Shown: piece after piece, positions 1 to 8,970 of the stretch
Layout: the number at the start of each line of letters is the position of its first letter
Numbering within the stretch: position 1 is the first letter of the stretch
Assembly: GCF_000719095.1 (NCBI RefSeq)
Contig: NZ_JOEH01000019.1
Span: 217,972 to 281,971 of the forward strand
DNA length: 64,000 nt
Direction of reading: 5' to 3'
Origin: Streptacidiphilus jeojiense
Lineage (GTDB): Bacteria; Actinomycetota; Actinomycetes; Streptomycetales; Streptomycetaceae
Notes under the pieces: generated by a model
The model's input: only the letters and a program-made list of their open reading frames with translations
Told to the model about the DNA's origin: nothing
The model's database searches: none
Program-made: the position numbers and the translations under genes

Positions 1-1664
1 GCCGCGGCGGAGCCGGCCAGGAATCGGCGCAGTGCGGCCAGCAGCAGACGCTCGTCCGCGAGCCGTTGCGACCCGAACGCGCCGACCAGGCCCAGCAGAT
101 GGTTGATGCCGAGGTAGTAGCCGAAGCGCTCGTCGGCGACGGCGTCCGGGACGAAAGTGTCGCTCCGGGTGCCGATTCCGGGCAGCCGGGCGTCCAGGGC
201 GGCCGCGCGCGACTCCCGGAAGTAGTAGCCCTGGTTGTCCCGGTAGCGGCCGCCGACCGGCCAGCCGTGGGCGTCCAACTCCACCAGGCTGTTCTGCTGG
301 TGCGCCTCCAGCGCGATCCCGGCCTGCCCGTCCAGCCAGAGCAGCGGCAGCACCACGACGTCGAGGTAGCGCAGGAACCACTCGGTGGCCACGGTGGCGG
401 TGGGGCGGCCGCTGCGGGCTGCGAGCCGGTGCAGCAGGTCGCACAGGCGGGAGGCTGCCGGAATGCCGCCCTCGGTGCGGCTCGGGCGTTCGGCGACCAG
501 GCCGGCCACGCACAGCACCCGGTCCGCGGCGCCGAAGGGGTTCTGCCGGATCACGGTGTCCAGACCTCCGGCTCCCTCGGTACCCGCCGCCCCGGCCAGG
601 TCCGCGCCGATCCAGGCCGGATCGCGGACGATGTCGAAGCCGGGGTGGGCGGCCCGCCACTCCTCGCCGAGTCCGCCGGCGAGCAGCCGGTGCACCTCCA
701 CGCCCCGGTGCAGTTCCTTGCGCAGGTTCTCCCGGCGGGAGTTGGTGATCCGCAGCCCCAGCGACAGCTTCAGCATGAACGGGGCGCCGGGCCGGTGCAG
801 CGTGCGCAGCGAGGAGGTGGGGTACCAGAGCGGCCCGGACGGCCCCAGGTCGTGCAGCCGTCCCTCGCCGAGCAGCCGGTGGACGTCCTGCCGGTGCGTC
901 AGTTCCCGGGCCTGCCAAGGGTGCAGCGGAAGCGCGACGGTTCCGGGCGGCAGCGGCCGGGCGTCCGGTCCGCGCAGCGCGGCGGTGATCGCCGCGGCCG
1001 GGGAGGGCAGCGCCGAGTCCGAGGCGGCCAGCTCCTGGTCGACGGCGAACCAGTGCAGCCGGTGCGCACCGCGCAGTTCGGGCGAGAAGGCGGCGGCCTC
1101 GGACTCGCCCAGACCCTCGCGGCTCTTGGGGGTGGGATGCAGTGGATGCCCCAGCAGCAGGGCCTGCTCACCGTCCAGGAACGGGCTGGTGCCGGGCGGC
1201 GGCTCCGGGGCACGCCGGTGTTCGGCGATGAACGCGGCGGTGCGGCGGACCGAGTCCACGACGCGTCCGGCGAGGTCGGCGACATGGCGCGGGGCGACGG
1301 GTTCGCCGCCGGAGCCGCCTCGGGCCAGCAGCGCCGCGACGGTGACCGCGTCGACCGGATGGCCGCCCTCCCGGCCGCCGGCCCCCGCGACCAGGACCGC
1401 GCGGCCGAAGCGGTGCCAGCCGCAGGGCGACCAGTAGCGGACCGGGACCACCAGGTGCAGCCCGTCGCCCAGGGCCACAGTGAGCAGGTCGCCCGGTGGA
1501 CCGGTGATGCCGGTCTCCCGTACCCAGCAGCGCAGCAGGCTCTCGGTGGCCGCGCAGTCGGCGGCCACCGCCGGATCCGGGTGCAGCAGCGGATCGGTGT
1601 CCGCCGCCGGGTCCGGTCCGGCCTGGCCCTGCGCGGGGACTCCGCCACGGGCAGCAGTGCTCAC
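1..1664 (-). CDS. IucA/IucC-family NIS siderophore synthetase (3' end missing)
   Basis: The reading frame is open from a GTG at 1664 to the window edge, about 554 codons without a stop; the C-terminus lies outside. NIS synthetases use ATP to join a carboxylate such as citrate to an amine or hydroxylamine in siderophore assembly. Visible family motifs are HPLHPTPKSREG in the first third (ATP-binding region), LPLHPWQ, KLSLGLRITNSRRE in the middle and the EAHQQNSLVE motif near the end. The GTG start overlaps the TGA of the upstream decarboxylase (GTGA), so translation is probably coupled. The order aminotransferase, decarboxylase, synthetase matches rhbA-rhbB-rhbC of rhizobactin 1021. The product is unknown; missing acyltransferase and monooxygenase genes would be expected just outside the window. 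Confidence 0.92.
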   Translation of the reverse strand, partial: MSTAARGGVPAQGQAGPDPAADTDPLLHPDPAVAADCAATESLLRCWVRETGITGPPGDLLTVALGDGLHLVVPVRYWSPCGWHRFGRAVLVAGAGGREGGHPVDAVTVAALLARGGSGGEPVAPRHVADLAGRVVDSVRRTAAFIAEHRRAPEPPPGTSPFLDGEQALLLGHPLHPTPKSREGLGESEAAAFSPELRGAHRLHWFAVDQELAASDSALPSPAAAITAALRGPDARPLPPGTVALPLHPWQARELTHRQDVHRLLGEGRLHDLGPSGPLWYPTSSLRTLHRPGAPFMLKLSLGLRITNSRRENLRKELHRGVEVHRLLAGGLGEEWRAAHPGFDIVRDPAWIGADLAGAAGTEGAGGLDTVIRQNPFGAADRVLCVAGLVAERPSRTEGGIPAASRLCDLLHRLAARSGRPTATVATEWFLRYLDVVVLPLLWLDGQAGIALEAHQQNSLVELDAHGWPVGGRYRDNQGYYFRESRAAALDARLPGIGTRSDTFVPDAVADERFGYYLGINHLLGLVGAFGSQRLADERLLLAALRRFLAGSAA

Positions 1665-3181
1665 GAGTTGGTCTCCCGTTGTTCGTCGGCGTCCGGCGGT
1701 TCGCTGTCGGCGCCTGCGGCGAGGACGAGTTCGATCAGTCGGTCCAGCTCGGCCGTGCTGGTGCCGGGGTTCAGCAGGGTGAGCTTGAGCCGCACCGAGC
1801 CCGGCCCGCTGCCGAGTTCGGTGCGGCCGACGACGGCGCTGCCCTGTTCGAGCAGGCGTCGGCGGAGCGCGGCGTTCACCCGGTCCGTCTCCGCGCCCGC
1901 TGCGGCGCCCCGCTGCGGCAGGTACCGGAACAGCACCGTGGTGAGCACCGGCTCCGCGGTCAGCTCCAGTCGCGGTTCGGCGGCGATCCGCTCCGCCGCG
2001 TACCCGGCGAGGTCGTGGCAGCGGTCGACCAGCGCGCCGAGACCGGCCCGGCCGAGGGTGCGCAGGGTGACGGCGACCTTGAAGGCGTCCGCCCTGCGGG
2101 TGGTCCGCAGCGAACGGCCCAGCAGCGAGGTGTAACCGGCGTCTTCGTCGTCCTCCGGATTGAGGTAGGCGGCACGCTGCTCCAGCGGTGCGAACATGGC
2201 CGCCTCGCGTACCAGCAGCACCCCGGCGGCGATCGGCTGCCAGCCGAGTTTGTGCAGGTCCAGCCCGATGGTGTCGGCCTCCGACAGCCCGTCCAGCAGC
2301 GGTGCCAGCCGCCGCGAGAACAGCGCTCCGCCCCCGTAGGCGGCGTCGACGTGCAGCCGAACCCGGTGCCGGCGGGCGACGGCCGCGACCGCGGCGAGCG
2401 GGTCGACGGCCCCCAGGTCGGTAGTCCCGGCCGTGGCCACGACGCAGCAGGGCACCCGTCCGGCGGCCCGGGCGTCGGCGAGGGCCCAGTCCAGCACCCG
2501 GGGGTCCATCCGGCCGTCCGGCGCGGTCTGCACCGGGACGACGGCGTCCCGGTCCAGGCCCAGCAGCGCGGCGCCCCTGGCGATGGAGAAGTGGGCGGCC
2601 TGCGAGCAGTGCACGGTGAGCCGTCCGGAGGCGAACTGCTCCCTGGGGAAGGCGTCCCGGGCCAGCAGCAGCGCCATCAGATTGGACTCGGTTCCGCCGC
2701 CGGTCAGCACGCCCGCCGCGGCCTCCGGCCGAGCGAAGCCGACCAGTCCGGCGAGCGCCCGGACCACGGCGAGCTCCACGGACGTGCTGCCGGGGGCCTG
2801 GTCCCAGGAGTCCAGCGAGGGATTGACCGCGGCCGTCGCCAGCTCCGCCGCGACCGCGACGGCCAGCGGCGGCACATGCAGATGGGCCGCGCAGGCGGGG
2901 TCGGCAGGATCGGCGGCGGTGGCGGCCAGCGCTTCGACCAGTGCTCCCAGCGCGCCCGGATCGCCTTGCTCGGGAAGGAGCGCCGACGGCGCCAACAGCG
3001 CCCGCAGCCCCTCCGCCACGGCCGCGGGGCCGCCGGGCGGCAGCGGGCCGCCCCGGCGCGCTGCACCCCGGCGCAGCGCCGCGAGCACCTCCGCGACCAG
3101 CGGCTGGAGCGCATCCGGGCCCGCGGTTCCGCCCGCGAGAGCGGATCCCGGTGGGCGGTCGAACGGCTCCGCCTCGGTCAC
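1661..3181 (-). CDS. PLP-dependent L-2,4-diaminobutyrate decarboxylase
   Basis: A 506-residue group II pyridoxal-phosphate decarboxylase. It shows the TAGTTDLGAVDPL strand, the cofactor-binding aspartate in HVDAAYGGG and the Schiff-base lysine in LDLHKLGW. Family knowledge and the neighbouring diaminobutyrate aminotransferase make L-2,4-diaminobutyrate the likely substrate, giving 1,3-diaminopropane for a siderophore backbone; aromatic amino acid or glutamate decarboxylase is the alternative by homology alone. The GTG start overlaps the stop of the upstream aminotransferase and its own stop overlaps the start of the synthetase, so the three genes form one translationally coupled unit. Confidence 0.9.
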   Translation of the reverse strand: MTEAEPFDRPPGSALAGGTAGPDALQPLVAEVLAALRRGAARRGGPLPPGGPAAVAEGLRALLAPSALLPEQGDPGALGALVEALAATAADPADPACAAHLHVPPLAVAVAAELATAAVNPSLDSWDQAPGSTSVELAVVRALAGLVGFARPEAAAGVLTGGGTESNLMALLLARDAFPREQFASGRLTVHCSQAAHFSIARGAALLGLDRDAVVPVQTAPDGRMDPRVLDWALADARAAGRVPCCVVATAGTTDLGAVDPLAAVAAVARRHRVRLHVDAAYGGGALFSRRLAPLLDGLSEADTIGLDLHKLGWQPIAAGVLLVREAAMFAPLEQRAAYLNPEDDEDAGYTSLLGRSLRTTRRADAFKVAVTLRTLGRAGLGALVDRCHDLAGYAAERIAAEPRLELTAEPVLTTVLFRYLPQRGAAAGAETDRVNAALRRRLLEQGSAVVGRTELGSGPGSVRLKLTLLNPGTSTAELDRLIELVLAAGADSEPPDADEQRETNS

Positions 3182-4611
3182 CGGTACTCCCCCGCCCGGG
3201 CCGGCGGAAGGCCGCGGTGCGCCGCCGAGGCGGCGTGGACGGCCTCGCCCAGGCGCTCCAGCACGGTCTCCGCCTGCTCGTCGGTCATGGTCAGCGGTGG
3301 CAGCAGCCGCAGCACGCTGTCATGGCGACCGCCCAGTTCCACGATCAGCCCGCGCCGCAGCGCCTCCTGCCGCACCGCCGCGGCCAGTCCCGGCGCGGCC
3401 GGACGCGCACCGAGCGGGTCGGCGTCCGCCTCCGGGTCGACGATCTCCACCCCCAGCATCAGCCCTCGGCCGCGGACATCGCCCATGGCCGGCAGCAGGC
3501 AGTGCAGCGCGCGCAACCGGGCCAGCATCCGCTCGCCGAGGGCCGCGGCCCGCTCCGCCAGCCTCTCCTCCCGTACGAAGCGCAGCGTCGCGGCGCCGGC
3601 CGCCATGGCGAGCTGATTGCCCCGGAAGGTGCCCGCGTGCGCGCCGGGCGCCCAGACGTCGAGCTCACCCCGGTAGACGACGGCGGCCAGCGGAAGGCTG
3701 CCGCCGACCGCCTTGGACACCACCATGACGTCGGGGACCACGCCGGAGTGCTGCACCGCCCAGAACGCCCCGGTCCGGCCCACGCCGGTCTGCACCTCGT
3801 CGACGATCAGCGGAATGCCGTGGGCGGCGCTGATCCGGCGCATCTCGCGCAGCCATCCGTCCGGGGCGGGAAGCACACCCCCCTCCCCCTGGACCGGTTC
3901 GACGATCATCCCGGCGGCCGGCTCCACCCCGCCCTTGGGGTCCGCCAGCAGCGACTCGGTCCAGCGCGCCGCGATCCGCGCAGCCTCCGGACCACCCAGC
4001 CCGAACGGGCAGCGGTAGTCGTAGGGGAACGGCAGCCGTACCGGGCGCCCCGCCGCGCCGCCGAGCCCGGCCGCGCGGTCTCCGCCGGCGGCCAGTGCCC
4101 CCGCGGTCATGCCGTGGTAAGCCCCGGTGAAGGCGAGCAGGCCGCTGCGCCCGGTGGCGGTTCGGACCAGCTTGAGGGCCGCCTCGACCGCGTCCGTGCC
4201 GGCCGGCCCGCAGAACTGGATCCTGGCGTCGCGGGCGAACTCCTCCGGCAGCGAGGCGAAGAGCTCGGTGGTGAACGCGTCCTTGACCGGCGTCGCCAGG
4301 TCCAGCACGTGCAGCGGAGCGCCGGAGTCCAGCAGCTCGCGGATCGCCTGCAGCGCCACCGGGTGGTTGTGGCCCAGGGCGAGGCTCCCGGCTCCGGAGA
4401 GGCAGTCCAGATAGCGTCTGCCGTCCGCCCCCTCCACCGTCATGCCCTGCGCCCGCACCGGGACGATCGGCAGCGAACGGGCGTAGGTACGGGCCGCGGA
4501 CTCGCGGGCGGCCTGACGGCCGAGGATCGCCTCGGGATCGACGGCGGAAGCGGCGACGGCTGGGCCCGGGGTCGGCAGGGCCCCGGCTGGTGGCAGGACG
4601 GTCGGCGGCAC
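3178..4611 (-). CDS. Class III diaminobutyrate--2-oxoglutarate aminotransferase
   Basis: Transfers an amino group to aspartate semialdehyde, giving L-2,4-diaminobutyrate, the substrate of the next gene. Class III aminotransferase signatures are present: TFRGNQLAM, the cofactor aspartate in LIVDEVQTGVGRTG and the PLP lysine in VVSKAVGG. I place the start at the GTG at 4611 because AGGAGG sits 10 bases upstream; an in-frame GTG at 4698 would add 29 low-complexity, proline-rich residues but has no well-spaced ribosome site. The family also contains EctB of ectoine synthesis, but no ectA or ectC is adjacent and the decarboxylase context argues for siderophore use. First gene of the operon. Confidence 0.88.
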   Translation of the reverse strand: MPPTVLPPAGALPTPGPAVAASAVDPEAILGRQAARESAARTYARSLPIVPVRAQGMTVEGADGRRYLDCLSGAGSLALGHNHPVALQAIRELLDSGAPLHVLDLATPVKDAFTTELFASLPEEFARDARIQFCGPAGTDAVEAALKLVRTATGRSGLLAFTGAYHGMTAGALAAGGDRAAGLGGAAGRPVRLPFPYDYRCPFGLGGPEAARIAARWTESLLADPKGGVEPAAGMIVEPVQGEGGVLPAPDGWLREMRRISAAHGIPLIVDEVQTGVGRTGAFWAVQHSGVVPDVMVVSKAVGGSLPLAAVVYRGELDVWAPGAHAGTFRGNQLAMAAGAATLRFVREERLAERAAALGERMLARLRALHCLLPAMGDVRGRGLMLGVEIVDPEADADPLGARPAAPGLAAAVRQEALRRGLIVELGGRHDSVLRLLPPLTMTDEQAETVLERLGEAVHAASAAHRGLPPARAGEYR

Positions 4612-4789
4612 GGCCTCGGTTCCTCCTGGCTGGTCAGGGCGGTCCGCAGGGCCCGGCGCCGCCCCCGGAGGGACCGCTCCGCGCGCTGGGATGGGCACCC
4701 CCTCGGGTGACGCCCCTTTGGTCTAACGAGCCAGCACCCTCCCAATCACGCGCGATCTCAGCCACGATCGCGGATCCGCCCGGAAACGG

Positions 4790-4831
4790 CGACGGGCGGC
4801 CGCTCCCCGTGGGGGGAACGGCCGCCCGTCG
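4790..4831 (-). terminator. Strong hairpin after hflX
   Basis: Arms 4790-4808 and 4813-4831 pair at 18 of 19 positions around a 4-base loop, all GC-rich, with no U-tract. It lies 20 bases past the hflX stop and upstream of the siderophore operon, so it probably ends the rshA-hflX transcript, as is usual for streptomycete hairpin terminators. Confidence 0.75.
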
Positions 4832-4850
4832 CAGGGCGGCTGAGACCGGG

Positions 4851-6398
4851 TCAGCTCGCCTGGGCAGCCAGGCTGTAGCGCTCCAGCTCGGCCGCCAGGT
4901 CCGGCAGCACCCGGGCCTTGAGCAGGGTGCCCTCACCGGTGTGCTCCTCGGAGAGCACCTCGCCGTCCTGGTGCACCCGGGAGACCAGGTCGCCGCGGGT
5001 GTAGGGGACCAGGGTGGTCACCTCGACCGCGGGCCGCGGCAGCTCGTTCTCGATCAGCCGCAGCAGCTCCTCCATGCCCTCGCCGGTGCGGGCCGACACC
5101 ACGATGGCGTGCGGCTCGCGACGCAGCAGTCGCGCCAGGACCTCGGGGTCCGCCGCGTCCGCCTTGTTGATCACGACGATCTCGGGAACGTTCTGGGCGT
5201 CCACCTCGACGATGACCTCGCGCACCGCGGCCAGCTGGGACTCCGGCTCCGGGTGCGAGCCGTCGACCACGTGCAGGATCAGGTCGGCGTCGCCGACCTC
5301 CTCCATGGTGGAGCGGAACGCCTCGACCAGGTGGTGCGGCAGGTGCCGGACGAATCCGACCGTGTCGGCCAGGGTGTAGATCCGGCCGCCCGGCGTCTCG
5401 GCCCGGCGGACCGTCGGGTCCAGGGTCGCGAACAGCGAGTTCTCCACCAGCACACCGGCCCCGGTGAGCCGGTTGAGCAGCGAGGACTTGCCGGCGTTGG
5501 TGTAGCCGGCGATGGCCACCGAGGGAACCTGGTTCCGGCGCCGCTCCTGCCGCTTGGTCTCGCGGCCCTTCTTCATGTCGGCGATCTCCCTGCGGAGCTT
5601 CGCCATCCGCTCGCGGATCCGTCGCCGGTCCGTCTCGATCTTCGTCTCACCCGGGCCGCGGGTGGCCATACCGCCACCGCCGCCGGCCGAGGAGCCGCCG
5701 CCACCACCCATCTGCCGGGAGAGCGAGGCGCCCCAGCCGCGCAGCCGCGGCAGCATGTACTGCATCTGCGCCAGCGAGACCTGGGCCTTGCCCTCACGGG
5801 ACTTGGCGTGCTGCGCGAAGATGTCCAGGATCAGGGCGGTACGGTCGACCACCTTGACCTTGACCACGTCCTCCAGGTGGATCAGCTGGCCCGGGCTGAG
5901 CTCACCGTCACAGACCACGGTGTCGGCGCCGGTGGACTCGACGATCTCCCGCAGCTCACGGGCCTTGCCGGAGCCGATGTAGGTGGCCGGGTCGGGCCGG
6001 TCGCGGCGCTGGATCACGCCGTCCAGGACCTCGGAACCGGCGGTCTCAGCGAGTGCGGCGAGCTCCGCCAGGGAGTTCTCCGCCTCCTCCACCGTGCCGT
6101 CGGTCCATACGCCGACCAGGACCACCCGCTCCAGGCGGAGCTGGCGGTACTCGACCTCGGTGACGTCCTGGAGCTCGGTGGAGAGCCCGGAGACCCGGCG
6201 CAGCGACGCACGGTCGCCGCGGTCGAACTGGTCGCCGTCGTAGTCGTTGCTGCGGCCTGCGCCGCCGAGGGCCTCGTCGAATCCCGCGAGGTCCTCGTCC
6301 ATCAGTGCGTCCGCCCTACGGGTGGCCCGGTCCTGCAGAGGATTCTGCCGGGGGTCCTGCTGGGAGGCAGCGTCGCGGGTTTCGTACGTGGAGGTCAT
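4851..6398 (-). CDS. hflX: GTPase HflX
   Basis: Ribosome-associated GTPase that splits stalled or hibernating 70S ribosomes. The 515-residue protein has the HflX N-terminal domain, a glycine-rich stretch before the conserved RGPGETKIETDRR motif, a basic coiled coil and the G domain with GYTNAGKSS (P-loop, near residue 298), the DTVGF switch region and NKAD. The ATG at 6398 is chosen because AAGGAT lies 5 bases upstream; longer frames would enter rshA. It begins only 7 bases after the rshA stop, so the two are co-transcribed, linking (p)ppGpp metabolism with ribosome rescue. Confidence 0.95.
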   Translation of the reverse strand: MTSTYETRDAASQQDPRQNPLQDRATRRADALMDEDLAGFDEALGGAGRSNDYDGDQFDRGDRASLRRVSGLSTELQDVTEVEYRQLRLERVVLVGVWTDGTVEEAENSLAELAALAETAGSEVLDGVIQRRDRPDPATYIGSGKARELREIVESTGADTVVCDGELSPGQLIHLEDVVKVKVVDRTALILDIFAQHAKSREGKAQVSLAQMQYMLPRLRGWGASLSRQMGGGGGSSAGGGGGMATRGPGETKIETDRRRIRERMAKLRREIADMKKGRETKRQERRRNQVPSVAIAGYTNAGKSSLLNRLTGAGVLVENSLFATLDPTVRRAETPGGRIYTLADTVGFVRHLPHHLVEAFRSTMEEVGDADLILHVVDGSHPEPESQLAAVREVIVEVDAQNVPEIVVINKADAADPEVLARLLRREPHAIVVSARTGEGMEELLRLIENELPRPAVEVTTLVPYTRGDLVSRVHQDGEVLSEEHTGEGTLLKARVLPDLAAELERYSLAAQAS

Positions 6399-6405
6399 TG
6401 CATCC

Positions 6406-8775
6406 TTAGCGGAAGGGATCAGGTCCAGGAAGCGGGAGAGCCGCCTCCTCATCGGAGAACGTCCCAGCGCCGCTGCGGATTCCCGACGACGACGATGGTC
6501 GCACGCCCTCTCCGGGGCCGTCACCCGGATTTGCCGTCTGCGGGACCGCCCGGTACACGTCGTAGACGCCGGCCACCCTGAGCATGGCCTTCATCAGCCC
6601 CGGCAGCAGCCCGGCGTCGGGAAGCGTGACCGTGTACCGGTGCCGGACCCGGAGCTCCTGGGGCGGTTCCACCGAGGCCGAGACGATGTCCGCGCCGACC
6701 GCGGAGATCGCGGCGGTGAGGTCGGCCAGCAGCCGCGGCCGCCCCAGCGCGTCGGCCTGGACGGTGACCATGTAGCCGACCGGTGCCGCGCCCTGTCCGC
6801 CGGCGTCCTGGGCCCAGGCGACCTCCACCGGCGTGCGCCCCCCGCCGGCCATGCCGCTGCCGGTGGGGCAGCCGCTGCGGTGCACCGCGATGCCGCCCTT
6901 GACCGCGAAGCCGAGCAGTTGGTCGGGCGGGACCGGGGTGCAGCACCGGGCCAGCCGCACCGCCGCACCCGGCCTCCCCGCGGCGATCACCAGGGCCCGG
7001 TCCCGCGGGTCGGGACCGGGGGCGGACGGGAGCTCGACGCCGAGCCGCTCCAGCGGTGCCCCGGCCTCCGACCCGTCCGGCTCGACCTGCGGTTGAGGGT
7101 GCTCGGCGAGCCAGCGTTCGATGGCGATCCGGGCGGACGCCGTCCGCGCGTGGCCCAGCCACTCCGGGGAGGGGCCGCCCGGCTCCCCCGCTCCGACCGG
7201 GGCGTCCTCGGTCAGCACGTCCACGACGTCGCCGTCGTGCAGCTCGGTGGAGAGCGCGGCGAGCCTGCCGCCCAGCCGCACCCCGATACATCGGTGGCCG
7301 ACCTCCTCGCCGAGTGCGTAGGCCGCGTCCACGCAGCTGGAGCCGACCGGCAGGTGCAGTGTCCGGCCGTCCTCGGTGACCACGGTGAGCTCTCCGTCGC
7401 CGGAGAGATCGGCGGTGAGGGCGGACCAGAAGGTGTCGGCGTCCGGGGTCTCCCGCTGCCACTCCAGCAGCCGGCTGAGCCAGCCGGGCCTGGCTGGGTC
7501 GGTGCGGTCCAGCTCGTCCCTGCCGCCGGCCGCCTCCTCCGCGTGCGCCTCGTCCGCGCGGGCGCCGGGGCTGCCCAGCGCGACCACCCCGAACTCGGCG
7601 ACCTGGTGCATCCGCGCGGTGCGCACCAGTACCTCGACGACGTCCTCGCCGGCCCCGCCCGGCGCGGTGGCGACGGCGGTGTGCAGCGACTGGTAGAGGT
7701 TGAACTTGGGCGCGGCGATGAAGTCCTTGAACTCCCCCGGCAGCGGTGACCAGCAGGTGTGCAGCTCGCCGAGGACGGCGTAGCAGTCGGCGTTCTCCTC
7801 CACCACGACCAGGACCCGGGCGAAGTCGCAGGGCGCGAGCTCGCCGCGGCGCAGCCGGCTGCGGTGCACCGAGACGGCGTGCCGGGGGCGTACCGACACC
7901 TCGGCCTGGATCCTGGCCTCGCGCAGCTGGCGCCGCAGCGCGCCGGCGAAGTCCGCCAGCGGGTCGAGCCCCTCCTGCTGAGCGGTCTCCCTGGCCGCGA
8001 TCAGCGCCCGGGTCTCCGCGTACTCCTCGGGGTGCAGGGTGGCCAGGACGATGTCCTCCAGCTCGGTCTTGACGACCTGGATGCCGAGCCGCTCGGCCAG
8101 CGGGATCAGCACGTCCCTGGTGACCTTGGCGATCCTGATCCGGCTGGCCGGCTTCATGTGCCGGATGGTGCGCATGTTGTGCAGCCGGTCGGCCAGCTTG
8201 ATGACCATCACCCGGACGTCCTCGCCGGTGGCCAGCAGCATCTTGCGGAAGGTCTCCGCCTCGGCGGCGGCGCCGAAGTCCACCTTCTCCAGCTTGGTGA
8301 CGCCGTCGACCAGGTAGGCGACCTCCTGGCCGAAGCCCTCCCTGACCTGATCGAGCGTCACCGCGGTGTCCTCGACCGTGTCGTGGAGCAGCGAGGCGAC
8401 CAGCGTCGTGGTCTCGGCGCCGAGTTGGGCCAGGATCATGGTGACCGCGAGCGGATGGGTGATGTACGGCTCGCCGCTCTTGCGGGTCTGCCCGCGGTGC
8501 GAGGCCTCGGCCAGCTGGTAGGCCCGGTCGAGCAGAGCGAAGTCCGCCTGCGGGTGCTGGGCCCGGTGCGCCCGTATCACCGGCTCCAGGGCGTCGGCGA
8601 ACTGCGGCCGCCCGCCGCCGACGAGAAGCGCCGCGAAGCCGGCCCGGCCCAGCCCGGAACGCGCCCTGGCCCGACGCAGGCCACCGCTGCCCGCCTCGCC
8701 GCCCTGGTTCGGCGGAGAGACGGTTCTGCGACCGCCCAGGGGAACGGCTGGGAGATCACCGGCATCGACGTTCAT
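6406..8775 (-). CDS. rshA: RelA/SpoT homologue, (p)ppGpp hydrolase/synthetase
   Basis: A 789-residue RSH protein. The HD hydrolase domain is intact: THPLAV, LLHDTVEDT (near residue 130) and KLADRLHNMRT. The synthetase region keeps FKDFIAAPKFNLYQSLHT but is altered elsewhere: the usual YDLxAIRV strand reads CDFARVLV and the EVQIRT strand reads EVLVRT. A TGS domain and a C-terminal ACT domain follow. The position next to hflX fits S. coelicolor rshA rather than the main relA, which usually lies near secDF-apt. Start ATG 8775 has GGAGG 5 bases upstream; a GTG 6 bases earlier is too close to it. Hydrolysis may dominate, which is inference. Confidence 0.88.
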   Translation of the reverse strand: MNVDAGDLPAVPLGGRRTVSPPNQGGEAGSGGLRRARARSGLGRAGFAALLVGGGRPQFADALEPVIRAHRAQHPQADFALLDRAYQLAEASHRGQTRKSGEPYITHPLAVTMILAQLGAETTTLVASLLHDTVEDTAVTLDQVREGFGQEVAYLVDGVTKLEKVDFGAAAEAETFRKMLLATGEDVRVMVIKLADRLHNMRTIRHMKPASRIRIAKVTRDVLIPLAERLGIQVVKTELEDIVLATLHPEEYAETRALIAARETAQQEGLDPLADFAGALRRQLREARIQAEVSVRPRHAVSVHRSRLRRGELAPCDFARVLVVVEENADCYAVLGELHTCWSPLPGEFKDFIAAPKFNLYQSLHTAVATAPGGAGEDVVEVLVRTARMHQVAEFGVVALGSPGARADEAHAEEAAGGRDELDRTDPARPGWLSRLLEWQRETPDADTFWSALTADLSGDGELTVVTEDGRTLHLPVGSSCVDAAYALGEEVGHRCIGVRLGGRLAALSTELHDGDVVDVLTEDAPVGAGEPGGPSPEWLGHARTASARIAIERWLAEHPQPQVEPDGSEAGAPLERLGVELPSAPGPDPRDRALVIAAGRPGAAVRLARCCTPVPPDQLLGFAVKGGIAVHRSGCPTGSGMAGGGRTPVEVAWAQDAGGQGAAPVGYMVTVQADALGRPRLLADLTAAISAVGADIVSASVEPPQELRVRHRYTVTLPDAGLLPGLMKAMLRVAGVYDVYRAVPQTANPGDGPGEGVRPSSSSGIRSGAGTFSDEEAALPLPGPDPFR

Positions 8776-8838
8776 GCACACCTCCGGCAGCGATCACCGG
8801 AGCGGCTCGGCACCCCGATGGTCCATGCTAGCGATTGC

Positions 8839-8863
8839 AACACGCGCAGCGATGCCGCGTGTT
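8839..8863. promoter_or_regulatory. Inverted repeat upstream of rshA
   Basis: AACACGCG and CGCGTGTT form a perfect 8-bp inverted repeat with a 9-base spacer, 64 bases upstream of the rshA start in the dapF-rshA gap (8776-8970). It could be an operator or an mRNA hairpin of the rshA-hflX leader. No convincing -10/-35 pair was found around it. Confidence 0.4.
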
Positions 8864-8970
8864 CCCAACGTCACCTTGATCACCCGTTCGGGGGATTTGA
8901 ACCGGCGCGGAATTGGCAAGGTTCTAAGGTTGCCCGAAAACCGCCCCGGCGCAGGCCGGCTGAGGCCGGA

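Noticed and set aside
66..2135. Long plus-strand open frames opposite the siderophore genes.
   Set aside because: They are antisense shadows: low-complexity Arg/Pro/Gly composition, no family motifs, while the minus-strand frames carry clear IucA/IucC and PLP-enzyme motifs.
4612..4790. Possible iron box (DmdR1/IdeR) before the siderophore operon.
   Set aside because: Only a fragment TTAGACCAAAG is present; it does not form the 19-bp TTAGGTTAGGCTCACCTAA-type palindrome. The operon may still be iron controlled from elsewhere.
8890..8915. A tRNA T-loop-like GGTTCAAATCC on the minus strand upstream of rshA.
   Set aside because: The flanking five bases do not pair into a T stem and no acceptor, D or anticodon arms are present.
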